Positions 10,165 through 19,516 of a DNA stretch of 64,000 bases are shown here, piece by piece. Under the pieces are notes generated by a model, which saw nothing but the letters and a program-made list of their open reading frames with translations, was not told where the DNA came from and did not search any database. The DNA comes from Janibacter sp. HTCC2649 (lineage in GTDB: Bacteria; Actinomycetota; Actinomycetes; Actinomycetales; Dermatophilaceae): the NCBI RefSeq assembly GCF_000152705.1, contig NZ_CH672413.1:1463978-1527977 (forward strand). Direction: 5' to 3'. How positions within the stretch are numbered: position 1 is the first letter of the stretch; every line of letters starts with the position of its first letter. A program made the translations under genes and the position numbers.

Positions 10165-11243
10165 GCGGTGCTCTCGCCGAGCGCCGCGAGCCGCGCCTGT
10201 TCGTCGGCCGTCATGGCCGACTCGACCACGGCGTCGAGCTCGCCACCGAGCACGGTGTCGAGGTTGTAGGCCTTGAAACCGGTGCGGTGGTCGCTGATCC
10301 GGTTCTCGGCGAAGTTGTAGGTGCGGATGCGCTCGCTGCGGTCGACGGTGCGCACCTGGCTCGCGCGGATGTCGGCGCTCGCCGCGTTGGCCTCGTCCAT
10401 GGCCATCTGGTGCAGCCGCGCCCGCAGCACGCGCATCGCGGCCTCGCGGTTCTGCAGCTGCGACTTCTCGTTCTGACAGATGACGACGGTGCCGGTCGGG
10501 AGGTGGGTGAGGCGCACGGCCGAGTCGGTGGTGTTGACGCTCTGCCCACCGGGGCCGGACGAACGGAAGACGTCGATGCGCAGGTCATTGGCGTGGATCT
10601 CGACCTCGACCTCTTCGGCCTCGGGCATGACCCAGACGCCAGCAGCACTCGTGTGGATGCGGCCCTGCGTCTCCGTGATGGGTACGCGCTGGACGCGGTG
10701 GACGCCGCCTTCGTACTTGAGGCGGGCCCACGGACCCTCGCCGGGCAGGGGCGCCTTCTTGGACTTGACGCTGACCTGGACGTCCTTGAACCCACCGAGG
10801 TCGGTCTCGGTCGAGCCGAGGACCTCGGTGCGCCAACCACGCCGCTCGGCGTAGCGGAGATACATCCGCAGCAGGTCGCCCGCGAAGAGGGCCGACTCCT
10901 CACCGCCCTCCCCTGCCTTGACCTCGACGATGACATCGCGGTCGTCGTCGGGGTCTCGCGGGATGAGCAGTCGTCGGAGCCGATCGGCGGCGTCGTTCGC
11001 GCTGGTCTCGAGTGCAGGGACCTCAGCGGCAAAACCTGCGTCCTCGGTGGCGAGTTCGCGGGCTGCCTCGAGGTCGTCGGTGGCCAACTGCCAAGCGGCG
11101 TATGCCGCGACGGTCGGTCCCAGCGCGGCATACCTCTTGTTGATCTCGCGGAGCTTGTCGGGATCGGACGCGATCGCCGGGTCACCCATCTCGCGCTCGA
11201 GCGTGGCGTGCTCCTGGGCGAGGACCTCGGCGGACTCGAACAT
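10161..11243 (-). CDS. prfA: Peptide chain release factor 1
   Basis: 360 residues, full length. The catalytic GGQ is in [20 protein letters not shown]. The stop-codon reading tripeptide of RF1 type appears as P-I-T in [18 protein letters not shown], a variant of the P-x-T class that reads UAA/UAG. Two copies of the GTATGCCG octamer lie 26 nt apart in opposite orientation near the 5' end (11100-11107 and 11126-11133). The distal-to-start copy encodes Tyr-Ala-Ala with the rare TAT codon. It is followed by prmC with a 4-nt overlap and preceded by rpmE with a strong terminator between. Confidence 0.98.
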   Translation of the reverse strand: MFESAEVLAQEHATLEREMGDPAIASDPDKLREINKRYAALGPTVAAYAAWQLATDDLEAARELATEDAGFAAEVPALETSANDAADRLRRLLIPRDPDDDRDVIVEVKAGEGGEESALFAGDLLRMYLRYAERRGWRTEVLGSTETDLGGFKDVQVSVKSKKAPLPGEGPWARLKYEGGVHRVQRVPITETQGRIHTSAAGVWVMPEAEEVEVEIHANDLRIDVFRSSGPGGQSVNTTDSAVRLTHLPTGTVVICQNEKSQLQNREAAMRVLRARLHQMAMDEANAASADIRASQVRTVDRSERIRTYNFAENRISDHRTGFKAYNLDTVLGGELDAVVESAMTADEQARLAALGESTA

Positions 11244-11299
11244 CTGGGGGTGCCTCTCGGGACGGTGCGGGCAGTGGCTCAGCGGCAGGTGAAAACACG

Positions 11300-11345
11300 A
11301 ATGCGCCGACCCGGATCCCCTGAGGGATCAACGGGTCGGCGCATT
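11300..11345. terminator. Terminator downstream of rpmE
   Basis: A two-tier hairpin: outer 14-bp arms 11300-11313 and 11332-11345, continuing into a 6-bp inner stem (11314-11319 with 11324-11329) and a 4-nt loop. It lies between the rpmE stop (11353) and the prfA start (11243). On the minus strand it is followed by a U-poor TCGTGTTTTCACC stretch containing four T. Confidence 0.88.
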
Positions 11346-11352
11346 GCGAGTG

Positions 11353-11568
11353 CTACGCGTCGGCCTTCTTGCCGTAGCGAGCCTGGAAGCGCGCAACGCG
11401 GCCACCGGTGTCGAGAATCTTCTGCTTGCCCGTGTAGAACGGGTGGCACTGGCTGCAGACCTCAGCGTGGATCGCGCCACTCTCGGCGGTGCTGCGGGTG
11501 GTGAACGACGCGCCACAGGTACAGGTGACCGTGGTCTCGGCGTAGTTCGGGTGAATGTCCTTCTTCAC
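11353..11568 (-). CDS. rpmE: 50S ribosomal protein bL31 (zinc-binding form)
   Basis: 71 residues starting at GTG 11568 ([20 protein letters not shown] read with initiator Met), 6-7 nt after AAGGAGAAC. The paired CTC and CSQC cysteines (TCTCGASF and [12 protein letters not shown]) are the four zinc ligands of the C+ form; Zur-regulated replacements lack them. A longer in-frame open stretch upstream has no matching family sequence and is not used. It opens the rpmE-prfA-prmC cluster. Confidence 0.96.
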   Translation of the reverse strand: MKKDIHPNYAETTVTCTCGASFTTRSTAESGAIHAEVCSQCHPFYTGKQKILDTGGRVARFQARYGKKADA

Positions 11569-11776
11569 GATGTTCTCCTTCAGAGCTCTTGGATGTCTCC
11601 GGGTCGGCGGGTCCATCAGGTAGATGCAAACCCGGTAGCGCCCCGCCTGCATCCACTCGTGAGGGTGATGCTCAGGAAACGCGTTCGTGCCGTGAACCGG
11701 TCCAGCGAACAAGTGTGCCAGAGCAGGCACACAGAGACCTAAACGACGCCGCCCCTCCACACATTCCCGGACCGGG

Positions 11777-11810
11777 GTGCCAGAGGCGTCAGGTGCGACG
11801 CCTCTGGCAC
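11777..11810 (-). terminator. Hairpin after the DUF559 gene (copy 1 of a duplicated terminator)
   Basis: Perfect 14-bp stem (GTGCCAGAGGCGTC, 11777-11790; complement 11797-11810) with a 6-nt loop, immediately abutting the stop codon at 11811. A near-identical hairpin recurs at 12856-12893. Confidence 0.75.
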
Positions 11811-12746
11811 TCAGGCGGCGAGGCGCTGCGTGAGCAGAGCGTGTGCCGCCACGACTTGTCCGAGGAATCGCTCCCTGGCCAGCCTCAACCCGAGCAACGG
11901 AATCCTCAGCATCACGTCGCCGCCGATGACCAGATCATTCTGGCGGAGAGCGTCGTCGACCGGGTTGAGGGCCCATTGGTGGTGCCCACCGTCGATCTCC
12001 ACAGCCAACCCGACCTCTTCCCAACACGTGTCGAGGTAGACCCGGCCATCGGCGCCGTGCCGCACGCATTGGCGGGTCGGCGGCGGCAGGCCGACCTCTC
12101 GGCACAGACGCGCGAAATCCAACTCTCCCAAGGCCTGAGCCCCGTCGCAGATGTCGATCACAACTTCGGTGAGGAACGGGATGCGAGAGCCCGTCTTGCG
12201 CGCCCCACGCCACGCCTCGAGGAGCCGAATAGGCGTGGTCAGCCGCTGCTGCACCACAAGGCACAGGACCAAGGCTGCCTCTCGATCCGACCTCGCCCAC
12301 AGGGCCGCGTGAACGACCGCGTGCTCCGGACGAACCCGCGGGAGCCCCGATCCGCCCTCGGCCGGCATCGTCGTTCGCCGATGCAGACGCACACCGGGAA
12401 CGAGGTGATGACGGTTGTTCCTCGGTTGGGACACGTCGATCACCTGTGGGACGAATCCCCGGAGTCCGGCCGCCAGCAAGGCCGCGGAACCGTCCAGAGC
12501 CGCTCCGGAGCCCGACTCCCACACCGCCCGCCAGAGATCTGCCCGTGGTGACAGCTCCCCCGCGGCCAGGGCCACGGTGTGACGCCCGTGGGTGAACCAC
12601 CGCCCGGCCCTGACCTCAGAGCGCACCTCAGCCTTGCCAACGCCCAAGCGACGCAGGTCGGCGCGATGGACCACGTCGTCGTGTTCGGCAGCGAGAGGCT
12701 GCGCGATGGCATGTCGCTCTTGGCGCGTCGGACTTCTGCGGGTCAT
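11811..12746 (-). CDS. DUF559-type protein: winged-helix-like N-terminus plus PD-(D/E)XK/VSR-like nuclease fold
   Basis: 311 residues. The N-terminus ([20 protein letters not shown], then [13 protein letters not shown]) resembles the AbiEi/type IV antitoxin-like helix-turn-helix seen in this actinobacterial family. The C-terminus has [20 protein letters not shown] and later [13 protein letters not shown], which fit the E...D/E-x-D core of very-short-patch-repair-like endonuclease folds (DUF559). Many actinobacteria carry several such genes of unknown role. The gene sits alone on the minus strand and is flanked on both sides by almost the same hairpin, suggesting insertion or duplication. No toxin partner is adjacent. 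Whether it is nucleolytically active is unknown. Confidence 0.75.
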   Translation of the reverse strand: MTRRSPTRQERHAIAQPLAAEHDDVVHRADLRRLGVGKAEVRSEVRAGRWFTHGRHTVALAAGELSPRADLWRAVWESGSGAALDGSAALLAAGLRGFVPQVIDVSQPRNNRHHLVPGVRLHRRTTMPAEGGSGLPRVRPEHAVVHAALWARSDREAALVLCLVVQQRLTTPIRLLEAWRGARKTGSRIPFLTEVVIDICDGAQALGELDFARLCREVGLPPPTRQCVRHGADGRVYLDTCWEEVGLAVEIDGGHHQWALNPVDDALRQNDLVIGGDVMLRIPLLGLRLARERFLGQVVAAHALLTQRLAA

Positions 12747-12855
12747 GCCTTGAGCCTGCCCAGGAGGCCGGTACTTGGGCAGTCCCGCCGCAACATCTGT
12801 GGATGGCGAGGGCGCCTGCGGGGCCCTGTGGACAGGCGCCGCGGGCCCGACGGTC

Positions 12856-12893
12856 GAGTGCCAGAGGCGTCAGGAGTGACACCTCTGGCACTC
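12856..12893 (-). terminator. Hairpin after the PLP enzyme gene (copy 2 of the duplicated terminator)
   Basis: 17-nt arms (12856-12872 and 12877-12893) with one mismatch and a 4-nt loop, ending 8 nt before the stop of the PLP enzyme gene at 12901. It shares the run GTGCCAGAGGCGTCAGG with the hairpin at 11777. Confidence 0.75.
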
Positions 12894-12900
12894 GGTGGGT

Positions 12901-14091
12901 TCAGGGGAGGTTGGTGAAGGCCTTCTCGAGGTCGGCGATGACGTCGTCGACACCCTCGAGCCCGACCGACAGGCGCAGCAGGTCCGCATCGGGTCGCGCC
13001 TCGGAGACGACGAGGCGATGCGTGAGGCTCGCCGGGTGCTGGATGAGGCTGTCCACTCCTCCGAGCGACACGGCGTGGGTCACGAGGTCGAGATGTTCGA
13101 CGAAGGCGGCTGCCGCGGCATACCCACCGGTGAGCCGGAAGGCGACGAGCGCACCCGGGCCAGCCATCTGGGTCCCGACGAGTCCGTGGGGGTCTCCGCC
13201 GGCCAGGCCCGGGTAGTGCACCCGCGACACCTCGCACCGCTTCGTCAGCCAGGCCGCAACCACGGCCGCGGACTCCTGCTGGGCGCGCACCCGGACGTGG
13301 ATCGTCTGCAGTCCACGGTGCAGCTCATAGGCCGCGAGCGGGTGCAGCACGGCACCGGTGATGGCACGGATCTGCCGCAGCCGGGCCGTCCACTCGTGGT
13401 CGGCGGCCACGACCCCACCCATGACGTCGCCGTGCCCGCCCATGAACTTCGTGGCCGAGTGCAGGACGAGGGTGGCGCCGTGGCGCGTGGGCTGCTGGAG
13501 GACCGGCGTGGCGAAGGTGTTGTCCACGGCCACGGGCACGTCACCGGCCTGCGCCACGACTGCCGCGATGTCGACGAGCTCGAGCGAGGGGTTGGCCGGC
13601 GTCTCGAGGAGCACCAGACCCGTGTCGGGACGAAGGGCGTCGCCGACCGTCTCCGGCGTGGCCCATGTGACGGTCGTGCCGAGCAGCCCTGTGGCGAGGA
13701 GGTGGTCCGAGCCGCCGTAGAGCGGACGCACGGCAACGACGTGAGGCGTGCCGGCCGCCACGGCCGCGAGGAGAACAGCGGTGAGGGCCGCCATGCCGCT
13801 CGCGAACGCCACCGACGAGTCGGCCTGTTCCAGGGCGGCGACGGCCCGCTCGAAGCGGTCGACCCCCGGGTTCCAGAGGCGCTGGTAGACCAGCGTCGCC
13901 TCGTGGTCGGGCCGCTCCCCCGCACCCAACGTGTCGTATGCCGTTCCGCCGGCTTCGATGGTCGGCATCGGATACGTCGTGGCCAGGTCGATGAGCGGGA
14001 CGTGCAGCCCGAGCCCGGTGAGGTCCTCACGGGCGGCGTGCACTGCCGTGGTGGCGGGATCGGCGTAGCGCGTCATGGATTCAGACCTCAT
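12901..14091 (-). CDS. Cystathionine gamma-synthase/lyase-family PLP enzyme (trans-sulfuration)
   Basis: 396 residues from ATG 14091, 9 nt after GGAGG; an ATG at 14076 is an alternative. Family motifs: [45 protein letters not shown], and the PLP lysine in [17 protein letters not shown]. The end [20 protein letters not shown] is typical of the Cys/Met metabolism PLP family. It could be cystathionine gamma-lyase, cystathionine gamma-synthase or methionine gamma-lyase; the sequence alone does not decide. A divergent AsnC/Lrp regulator 111 nt away suggests amino-acid-responsive, probably catabolic, control. Confidence 0.88.
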   Translation of the reverse strand: MRSESMTRYADPATTAVHAAREDLTGLGLHVPLIDLATTYPMPTIEAGGTAYDTLGAGERPDHEATLVYQRLWNPGVDRFERAVAALEQADSSVAFASGMAALTAVLLAAVAAGTPHVVAVRPLYGGSDHLLATGLLGTTVTWATPETVGDALRPDTGLVLLETPANPSLELVDIAAVVAQAGDVPVAVDNTFATPVLQQPTRHGATLVLHSATKFMGGHGDVMGGVVAADHEWTARLRQIRAITGAVLHPLAAYELHRGLQTIHVRVRAQQESAAVVAAWLTKRCEVSRVHYPGLAGGDPHGLVGTQMAGPGALVAFRLTGGYAAAAAFVEHLDLVTHAVSLGGVDSLIQHPASLTHRLVVSEARPDADLLRLSVGLEGVDDVIADLEKAFTNLP

Positions 14092-14202
14092 GACGACCAT
14101 CCTCCGCAGGATCCACGCTCTGATGAAACAGTCCCGCTGAAACCGGCACCAGAGTGGGAATGTCTGATGCGATCCACGGCTACGCCTGAGTAGCGTGGGG
14201 GT

Positions 14203-14706
14203 GTGCCGAAGAATCCGCATCCCCTCACCCCCGGTCCGGCCCCAACCGCGCCACCCTTGCTCGACGAGATCGACCGTGCCCTCGTCGTCGCCCTCGTGGA
14301 CGACGGACGCATCTCGAACGCGGCCCTTGCCCGCGAGGTCGGCATCGCCGAGTCGACCTGTGTCGGTCGGGTGAGATCACTGCGGGAACGTGGCGTCATC
14401 ACCGGCTTCCACGCGTCCCTCGACGCCGCCACGATGGGGCGCCCGCTGCAGGCTGTCATCGCGATCGGGTTGTCGGGACACGACAGGGCTCAGGTCGAGG
14501 CGTTCGGCGACGAGATGGCTGGCCTCCCAGGGGTGCTGGCGGCCTTCAACATCAGCGGAGCCGACGACTTCCTGGTGCACGTGAGCGCCGAGTCCCCCGA
14601 CCAGCTGCGTGACTTCGTCCTCGACAACGTCTCGAGCCGGCCCGGCGTCTCGCACGTGCAGACCTCGCTGATCTTCCGCGCCCACACCGGAAGGCAGAGC
14701 CTGTGA
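14203..14706 (+). CDS. AsnC/Lrp-family transcriptional regulator
   Basis: 167 residues from GTG 14203. The winged helix (LDEIDRALVVALVDDGRISN then AALAREVGIAESTCVGRVRS and LRERGVITGF) is followed by the RAM/ACT-like effector domain (RPLQAVIAIGLSGHDRAQVE...LPGVLAAFNISGADDFLVHV). Lrp-type proteins form octamers that sense amino acids. It is divergent from the PLP enzyme gene and probably controls it across the 111-nt shared region; its 3' end overlaps the GNAT gene by 4 nt. Confidence 0.92.
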   Translation: MPKNPHPLTPGPAPTAPPLLDEIDRALVVALVDDGRISNAALAREVGIAESTCVGRVRSLRERGVITGFHASLDAATMGRPLQAVIAIGLSGHDRAQVEAFGDEMAGLPGVLAAFNISGADDFLVHVSAESPDQLRDFVLDNVSSRPGVSHVQTSLIFRAHTGRQSL

Positions 14707-15179
14707 TCCGCCCAGCAACCCCGGCAGACATCGACGACCTCATCCGGTTCCGGGTCATCATGTTCGAGGCCATGGGCACTGCGCAGCCCGACCTCGATGC
14801 ACCCGAATGGCTCGCCGCAGCGCGGGCCTGGTTCGAGAGAGTCCTCGAGCGAGATGACGCGCTCATCCTCGTCGCCGACGTCGACGGGCACCTTGTGTCG
14901 TGCGGTGTCGCCGAGGTCAAACACATCGGCCCGAGCCCGGGCTGCCCCAACGGCCGTGCCGGGGTCATCAACAACATCGTCACCGTCGTGCAGGCGCGCG
15001 GTCAGGGCTGGGGACGGCGCATCACCCACGGCCTGGTCGACTGGTTCGACACTGAGACCGACGCCCGCCGCGTCGACCTCTACGCCACGCCTGACGGAGC
15101 CCTCATCTATCGGGACCTCGGCTTCACGGAGCACACCTTCCCGGCCATGCAGCGACCGTCACCTCGCCTCGAGAGGTGA
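14703..15179 (+). CDS. GNAT-family N-acetyltransferase
   Basis: 158 residues beginning at GTG 14703, overlapping the regulator stop (GTGA). It starts MIRPATPADIDDLIRFRVIM, a typical GNAT opening, and contains the acetyl-CoA loop region VVQARGQGWGRRITHGLVDW (consensus Q/R-x-x-G-x-G/A). C-terminal YATPDGALIYRDLGFTEH is the usual GNAT strand 5-helix 4 region. The substrate is unknown. Cotranscription with the AsnC regulator is implied by the overlap. Confidence 0.9.
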   Translation: MIRPATPADIDDLIRFRVIMFEAMGTAQPDLDAPEWLAAARAWFERVLERDDALILVADVDGHLVSCGVAEVKHIGPSPGCPNGRAGVINNIVTVVQARGQGWGRRITHGLVDWFDTETDARRVDLYATPDGALIYRDLGFTEHTFPAMQRPSPRLER

Positions 15180-15203
15180 GCGGACGGCATACCCTTCAAA
15201 GCC

Positions 15204-15238
15204 GTGAGGCGGCCTCCCCAGTGGGGAGACCGCCTCAC
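15204..15238. terminator. Terminator between the GNAT gene and rho
   Basis: 16-bp arms (15204-15219 and 15223-15238) with one G-U/mismatch position and a 3-nt loop, between two converging genes. Confidence 0.85.
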
Positions 15239-15254
15239 GCAACGAAGGACAGCG

Positions 15255-17237
15255 TCAGTCCTTGTCCTCGTCGTCGAGCTTGATCGAGCTGTTCTGCTGG
15301 ACCTGCAGAAGGAACTCATAGTTCGTCTTGCTCTTGCGGAGCCGGTCGAGCAGGAGCTCGATGGCCTGCTGGCTGTCGAGTGCAGCGAGCACGCGACGCA
15401 GCTTCCACATGATCTTGAGCTCTTCGGGTGCGAGGAGGATCTCTTCGCGACGGGTGCCCGAGTTGTTGATGTCCACCGCCGGGAAGATGCGGCGGTTGGA
15501 CAGGCCACGGTCGAGCTTGAGCTCCATGTTGCCGGTGCCCTTGAACTCCTCGAAGATCACCTCGTCCATGCGCGAGCCGGTCTCGACGAGCGCCGTCGCG
15601 AGGATGGTGAGCGAGCCACCGTCCTCGATGTTGCGCGCTGCGCCGAAGAACTTCTTCGGCGGGTAGAGGGCAGCTGAGTCGACACCACCGGAGAGGATGC
15701 GGCCACTTGCCGGGGCGGCAAGGTTGTAGGCGCGACCCAGCTTGGTGATCGAGTCGAGGAGCACGACGACGTCGTGACCCATCTCGACGAGGCGCTTGGC
15801 GCGCTCGATCGCCAGTTCGGCGACCGTCGTGTGGTCCTCGGCAGGACGGTCGAAGGTCGAGGCAATGACCTCACCCTTGACCGCGCGCTGCATGTCGGTG
15901 ACCTCTTCGGGCCGCTCGTCGACGAGAACGACCATGAGGTGAACCTCGGGGTTGTTCGTCGTGATGGCGTTGGCGATGGCCTGCATGACCATGGTCTTGC
16001 CGGCCTTGGCGGGCGCGACGATGAGGCCACGCTGACCCTTGCCGATGGGGGCGACCAGGTCGATGATCCGCGTCGTCAGGATGCCCGGCTCGGTCTCGAG
16101 ACGGAGGCGGTCCTGCGGGTAGAGCGGCGTGAGCTTGCCGAACTCGACCCGGGCGCGGGCGTCGTCGGGGTTCTGGCCGTTGACGGTGTCGAGGCGCGCG
16201 AGCGGGGTGTACTTGGCCCTGTTGTTGCGCGTCCCCACGGTCTGCTGCTGGGGGTCCTCACCATCGCGCGGCGCCTTGGTGGCACCGACGACGGCGTCAC
16301 CCTTGCGCAGGTTGTGGCGCTTGACCATGCCGAGCGGCACGTAGACGTCGTTGTTGCCCGGGAGGTAGCCCGAGGTGCGAACGAACGCGTAGTTGTCGAG
16401 GATGTCGAGAATGCCGGCCACGGGCACGAGGACGTCGTCCTCGGTGATCTGCGGCTCGTTCTCGACCTGGGTCTCGCCACCAGCGGTCACGGGGCGACGC
16501 TTGTCGCGGTCCCGGCTGCGGTTGCGGTTGCGGCGACGACGGCCACTGCGGCCGGTCTCGTCGTCATCGTTGCCCTGGTCCTGGCCGCCCTGGTTCGGGC
16601 CCTGGTCCTGACCCTGCTGCTTGGCGGCCTGGCCCTGGTTGCGGTCGGTCGCGCGGTCGTTGGTGCGATCGCGCTGCTCCCGGCCGCTGTCGCGCTGCTC
16701 GCGGTTCTGGCCGTTGCGGGCCTCGGCCGGGGCCTCGGACGTGTCGGTCCGCTCCGTGCGATCCGTGCGATCAGCGCGGTCGATGCGCTCCGCACGATCC
16801 GCGCGGTCGGTCCGGTCCGTGCGATCGTTTCGCTCGGCGCGGTCCGTGCGCTCCGCCCGCTCAACGCGCTCGGGACGCTCAACGCGCTCGGAGCCGTCCT
16901 CGCTGGCCGTCGACGACTCGGTCGACACCTTCGGGGTCTCGGACTTCGGGGTCTCGGACTTCGGGGTCACCTGGCCCGACGAGGAGGCGCGACGCGAACG
17001 TCCCTGCGCCGGAGCGGAGGACGCGGCCTCGGACGTCGCGGCGGGACCGCTGTCGCCGTTCTGCCGAGACTTGATGGCGGCGACGAGGTCGCCCTTGCGC
17101 ATCTTGGTGGTGCCGGAGATGCCCATGCTCGAAGCAAGACCCTGGAGCTCGGCAAGGCGCATGGCCGTCAGCGAGCCCGATCGGCGCGGGCTCTGCCCGG
17201 ATGCCGCGGATGCCTCAAGGGTGGTGGTGTCTGTCAC
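15255..17237 (-). CDS. rho: Transcription termination factor Rho with long charged N-terminal insertion
   Basis: 660 residues, against 419 in E. coli. The N-terminal SAP-like Rho_N helix (MRLAELQGLASSMGISGTTK) is at about 26-62. Residues about 65-250 are low complexity: TPKSETPK repeats, then an Arg/Asp/Glu array (VERPERVERAERTDRAER, RTDRTDRADRAERIDRADR), then Gln/Asn/Gly-rich and RRRRNRNRSRDRDKRR stretches. The RNA-binding cold-shock domain (about 265-330) is followed by the hexameric RecA-type ATPase with Walker A APAKAGKTMVMQ (about 400), VVLVDERPEEVTDMQR and VVVLLDSITKLGRAYN. Insertions of this kind occur in high-GC actinobacteria and alter RNA binding and condensation. A 254-nt region upstream presumably holds its promoter and leader. 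Confidence 0.98.
   Translation of the reverse strand: MTDTTTLEASAASGQSPRRSGSLTAMRLAELQGLASSMGISGTTKMRKGDLVAAIKSRQNGDSGPAATSEAASSAPAQGRSRRASSSGQVTPKSETPKSETPKVSTESSTASEDGSERVERPERVERAERTDRAERNDRTDRTDRADRAERIDRADRTDRTERTDTSEAPAEARNGQNREQRDSGREQRDRTNDRATDRNQGQAAKQQGQDQGPNQGGQDQGNDDDETGRSGRRRRNRNRSRDRDKRRPVTAGGETQVENEPQITEDDVLVPVAGILDILDNYAFVRTSGYLPGNNDVYVPLGMVKRHNLRKGDAVVGATKAPRDGEDPQQQTVGTRNNRAKYTPLARLDTVNGQNPDDARARVEFGKLTPLYPQDRLRLETEPGILTTRIIDLVAPIGKGQRGLIVAPAKAGKTMVMQAIANAITTNNPEVHLMVVLVDERPEEVTDMQRAVKGEVIASTFDRPAEDHTTVAELAIERAKRLVEMGHDVVVLLDSITKLGRAYNLAAPASGRILSGGVDSAALYPPKKFFGAARNIEDGGSLTILATALVETGSRMDEVIFEEFKGTGNMELKLDRGLSNRRIFPAVDINNSGTRREEILLAPEELKIMWKLRRVLAALDSQQAIELLLDRLRKSKTNYEFLLQVQQNSSIKLDDEDKD
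16740..16905 (-). repeat. Degenerate tandem repeat inside rho encoding (T/A)DR / ER triplets
   Basis: DNA of the Rho insertion consists of imperfect 9- and 15-nt units (CGGTCCGTGCGATC and relatives) that translate to alternating acidic and arginine residues. A second short tandem (two 15-nt units, TCGGACTTCGGGGTC) lies at about 16936-16965 and encodes the SETPK repeats. Confidence 0.8.
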
Positions 17238-17491
17238 GAAGGATCCTTCCCCTCGTCAGTGGGCCCGAGCCCGCACTGGGCAGGGCCGAAAGTGGGTGCC
17301 AGAAGCCTGGCGGATTGATCCACGGGGCTGCCGACTTTCCGGCGCGTGACTCAGCACGACCAGCCCAACAGTGGAGGGTGCGTGTCGCGGTAGGCATCGG
17401 GTGAGCAGAACGCTTCCCCGGCATCAACTACGAGCGCACTTCCACAGTAACACCCTGCCCCTCTCGTGCCCGGGCGCCTCGCGCTTCACGT
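17238..17491. other. Intergenic region upstream of rho
   Basis: 254 nt between thrB and rho, both on the minus strand. I see no convincing ORF, tRNA or U-tracted hairpin. It should carry the rho promoter and 5' leader. Confidence 0.5.
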
Positions 17492-18424
17492 TCAGGAGTC
17501 GAGGACCTGCGCACCGCGATCGGGTATGCCGGGGAGCAACACCTGCCACCCATCACCTCCCGCTTCCCTCACGGCTGTCGCCGTGGACGAGGTGGCGAGG
17601 ACCAGGACGGACGGGCCGGCCCCGGAGATGACGGCCGCGTGCCCGGCGGCACGGAGCTCGTCGACGAGATCCATCGAGGCGGAGTATGCCGGGCGGCGGG
17701 GTTCCTGGTGGAGCCACTCGCGAGTGCCGTCGAGGAGGTACTCGGGCGCACTGGTGATGGCGTGGATGAGCAGGGCCGCGCGGGCGGAGTTGGCCGCCGC
17801 ATCGGCCAGTCGCACCTGGGCGGGAAGCACCGCTCGCGCCGTGGCCGTGGACAGCTGGGTCTGCGGGGTGAAGACGACCGGGACGACGTCGGGGTGGGCG
17901 ACGAGCCGAAGGGTCGTGGTCCCCTGCTCGGCGTTGTCTGACCATGAGAGCGTCACACCACCGAACACGCTTGCGGAGGAGTTGTCCGGGTGCCCTTCGA
18001 GGCGCGCCGCGAGGTCATTGACGGCGCCCAGGTCGATGTCGGCGCCGGGCTGCCCGTCGCGAGCGGCCCGCAGGGCGTGGGCGAGGACGATGCCCATGAC
18101 GATGGCGGTGGCCGACGAACCCATGCCGCGGCCGTGGGGCACGGCGTTGTCGCACTCGAGACTCAGGCCCGTGGGCGCCTGTTCGCCGAAGGACTCAAAG
18201 GCGTGGACCAGGCTGCGGAAGACGAGGTGGGAGGCGTCGGTCGGGACCGCGCCGGAGCCTTCACCCGTCACGGTGATCTCAAGTCCTGAGTGCGCGAGCA
18301 CCGTTGCGCGACAACGGTCCCAGACACCGAGAGCGACCCCGATGGAGTCAAAGCCCGGCCCGAGGTTGGCACTGCTCGCGGGCACCTTCACGGCCACGGA
18401 GGTGCCGGGCAGCCACTCCCCCAC
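17492..18424 (-). CDS. thrB: Homoserine kinase
   Basis: 310 residues, GHMP kinase. It phosphorylates homoserine for threonine synthesis. Motif 1 PASSANLGPGFDSIGVALGV binds homoserine and motif 2 VPHGRGMGSSATAIVMG is the ATP loop; motif 3 is VISGAGPSVLVLA near the end. The start is 2 nt after the thrC stop, so hom-thrC-thrB form a tight operon. Two octamer copies lie near the 3' end; one (17684) encodes a Tyr via... the minus strand Arg-His-Thr context rather than a conserved motif. Confidence 0.96.
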   Translation of the reverse strand: MGEWLPGTSVAVKVPASSANLGPGFDSIGVALGVWDRCRATVLAHSGLEITVTGEGSGAVPTDASHLVFRSLVHAFESFGEQAPTGLSLECDNAVPHGRGMGSSATAIVMGIVLAHALRAARDGQPGADIDLGAVNDLAARLEGHPDNSSASVFGGVTLSWSDNAEQGTTTLRLVAHPDVVPVVFTPQTQLSTATARAVLPAQVRLADAAANSARAALLIHAITSAPEYLLDGTREWLHQEPRRPAYSASMDLVDELRAAGHAAVISGAGPSVLVLATSSTATAVREAGGDGWQVLLPGIPDRGAQVLDS

Positions 18425-18426
18425 GA

Positions 18427-19515
18427 TCAGCTCTCGAAGCCGAGGACCTCGGCGACAGCCTGGGCCTCGGCGTGGACCTTGACCGGCTCGATGTCGGAAC
18501 CGTCAGCCGTGCGCAGGGCCCACTGGGGGTCCTTGAGGCCGTGCCCGGTCACGGTGCAGACGATGGTCGCGTCGCGCGGCACCTCACCGCGCTCGCTCGC
18601 CTGCATGAGGCCGGCGATGCTCGCGGCCGAGCCGGGTTCGACGAAGATGCCCTCGGTCGAGGACAGCAGGCGGTGCGCGGCGAGGATCTGCTCGTCGGTG
18701 ACGGACTCGATGCGGCCACCGGACTGGTCGCGCGCCTCCTCGGCCTGACGCCACGAGGCGGGGTTGCCGATGCGGATCGCCGTGGCGATGGTCTCGGGGT
18801 TGTCGATCGGGTGGCCGAGGACGAGTGGAGCCGCTCCAGCAGCTTGGAAGCCCCACATCTGGGGAGTGTGCGTCGACACGGCCGGCAGGCCCTCGGCGTC
18901 CGTGGCGTACTCGGTGTAACCGCGCCAGTAGGCCGTGATATTGCCGGCGTTGCCGACCGGAAGGATGTGGATGTCGGGAGCATCGCCCAAGGCGTCGACG
19001 ATCTCGAACGCCGCGGTCTTCTGTCCCTCGATGCGCGCCGGGTTGACCGAGTTGACGAGCTCGACCGGGTGCACCTCGGCGAGCTTGCGCGCCACGGTGA
19101 GGCAGTTGTCGAAGTTGCCGTCGACCTGGATGAGCGTGGCGCCGTGGGCGATCGCCTGGCTGAGCTTGCCCATCGCGATCTTGCCCTCGGGGACGAGGAC
19201 GGCGCACGTCATGCCGGCCTTGGTCGCGTAGGCCGCAGCGGAGGCGCTCGTGTTGCCGGTGCTCGCGCAGATGACGGCCTTCGCGCCGCGACCCTTGGCG
19301 TAGGAGATGGCGGTGGTCATGCCGCGGTCCTTGAAGGACCCGGTCGGGTTGAGGCCTTCGTACTTGACGAGGACGTTGGCACCGACGAGCTCGGACAGGT
19401 GCTCGGCCTGGATGAGCGGCGTGCCGCCCTCGTGCAGGGTCACGACAGGTGAGCCGGCCAGCATCGGCAGGCGGTCGGCATACTCACGGATGACTCCGCG
19501 CCATTGGTGTGCCAC
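18427..19515 (-). CDS. thrC: Threonine synthase
   Basis: 362 residues, the short type-2 threonine synthase. It converts O-phosphohomoserine to threonine with PLP. The PLP lysine is in [19 protein letters not shown]; the phosphate loop is [16 protein letters not shown] and the substrate loop [17 protein letters not shown]. It starts one base after the hom stop and ends 2 nt before thrB. Confidence 0.97.
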   Translation of the reverse strand: MAHQWRGVIREYADRLPMLAGSPVVTLHEGGTPLIQAEHLSELVGANVLVKYEGLNPTGSFKDRGMTTAISYAKGRGAKAVICASTGNTSASAAAYATKAGMTCAVLVPEGKIAMGKLSQAIAHGATLIQVDGNFDNCLTVARKLAEVHPVELVNSVNPARIEGQKTAAFEIVDALGDAPDIHILPVGNAGNITAYWRGYTEYATDAEGLPAVSTHTPQMWGFQAAGAAPLVLGHPIDNPETIATAIRIGNPASWRQAEEARDQSGGRIESVTDEQILAAHRLLSSTEGIFVEPGSAASIAGLMQASERGEVPRDATIVCTVTGHGLKDPQWALRTADGSDIEPVKVHAEAQAVAEVLGFES

Positions 19516-19516
19516 G

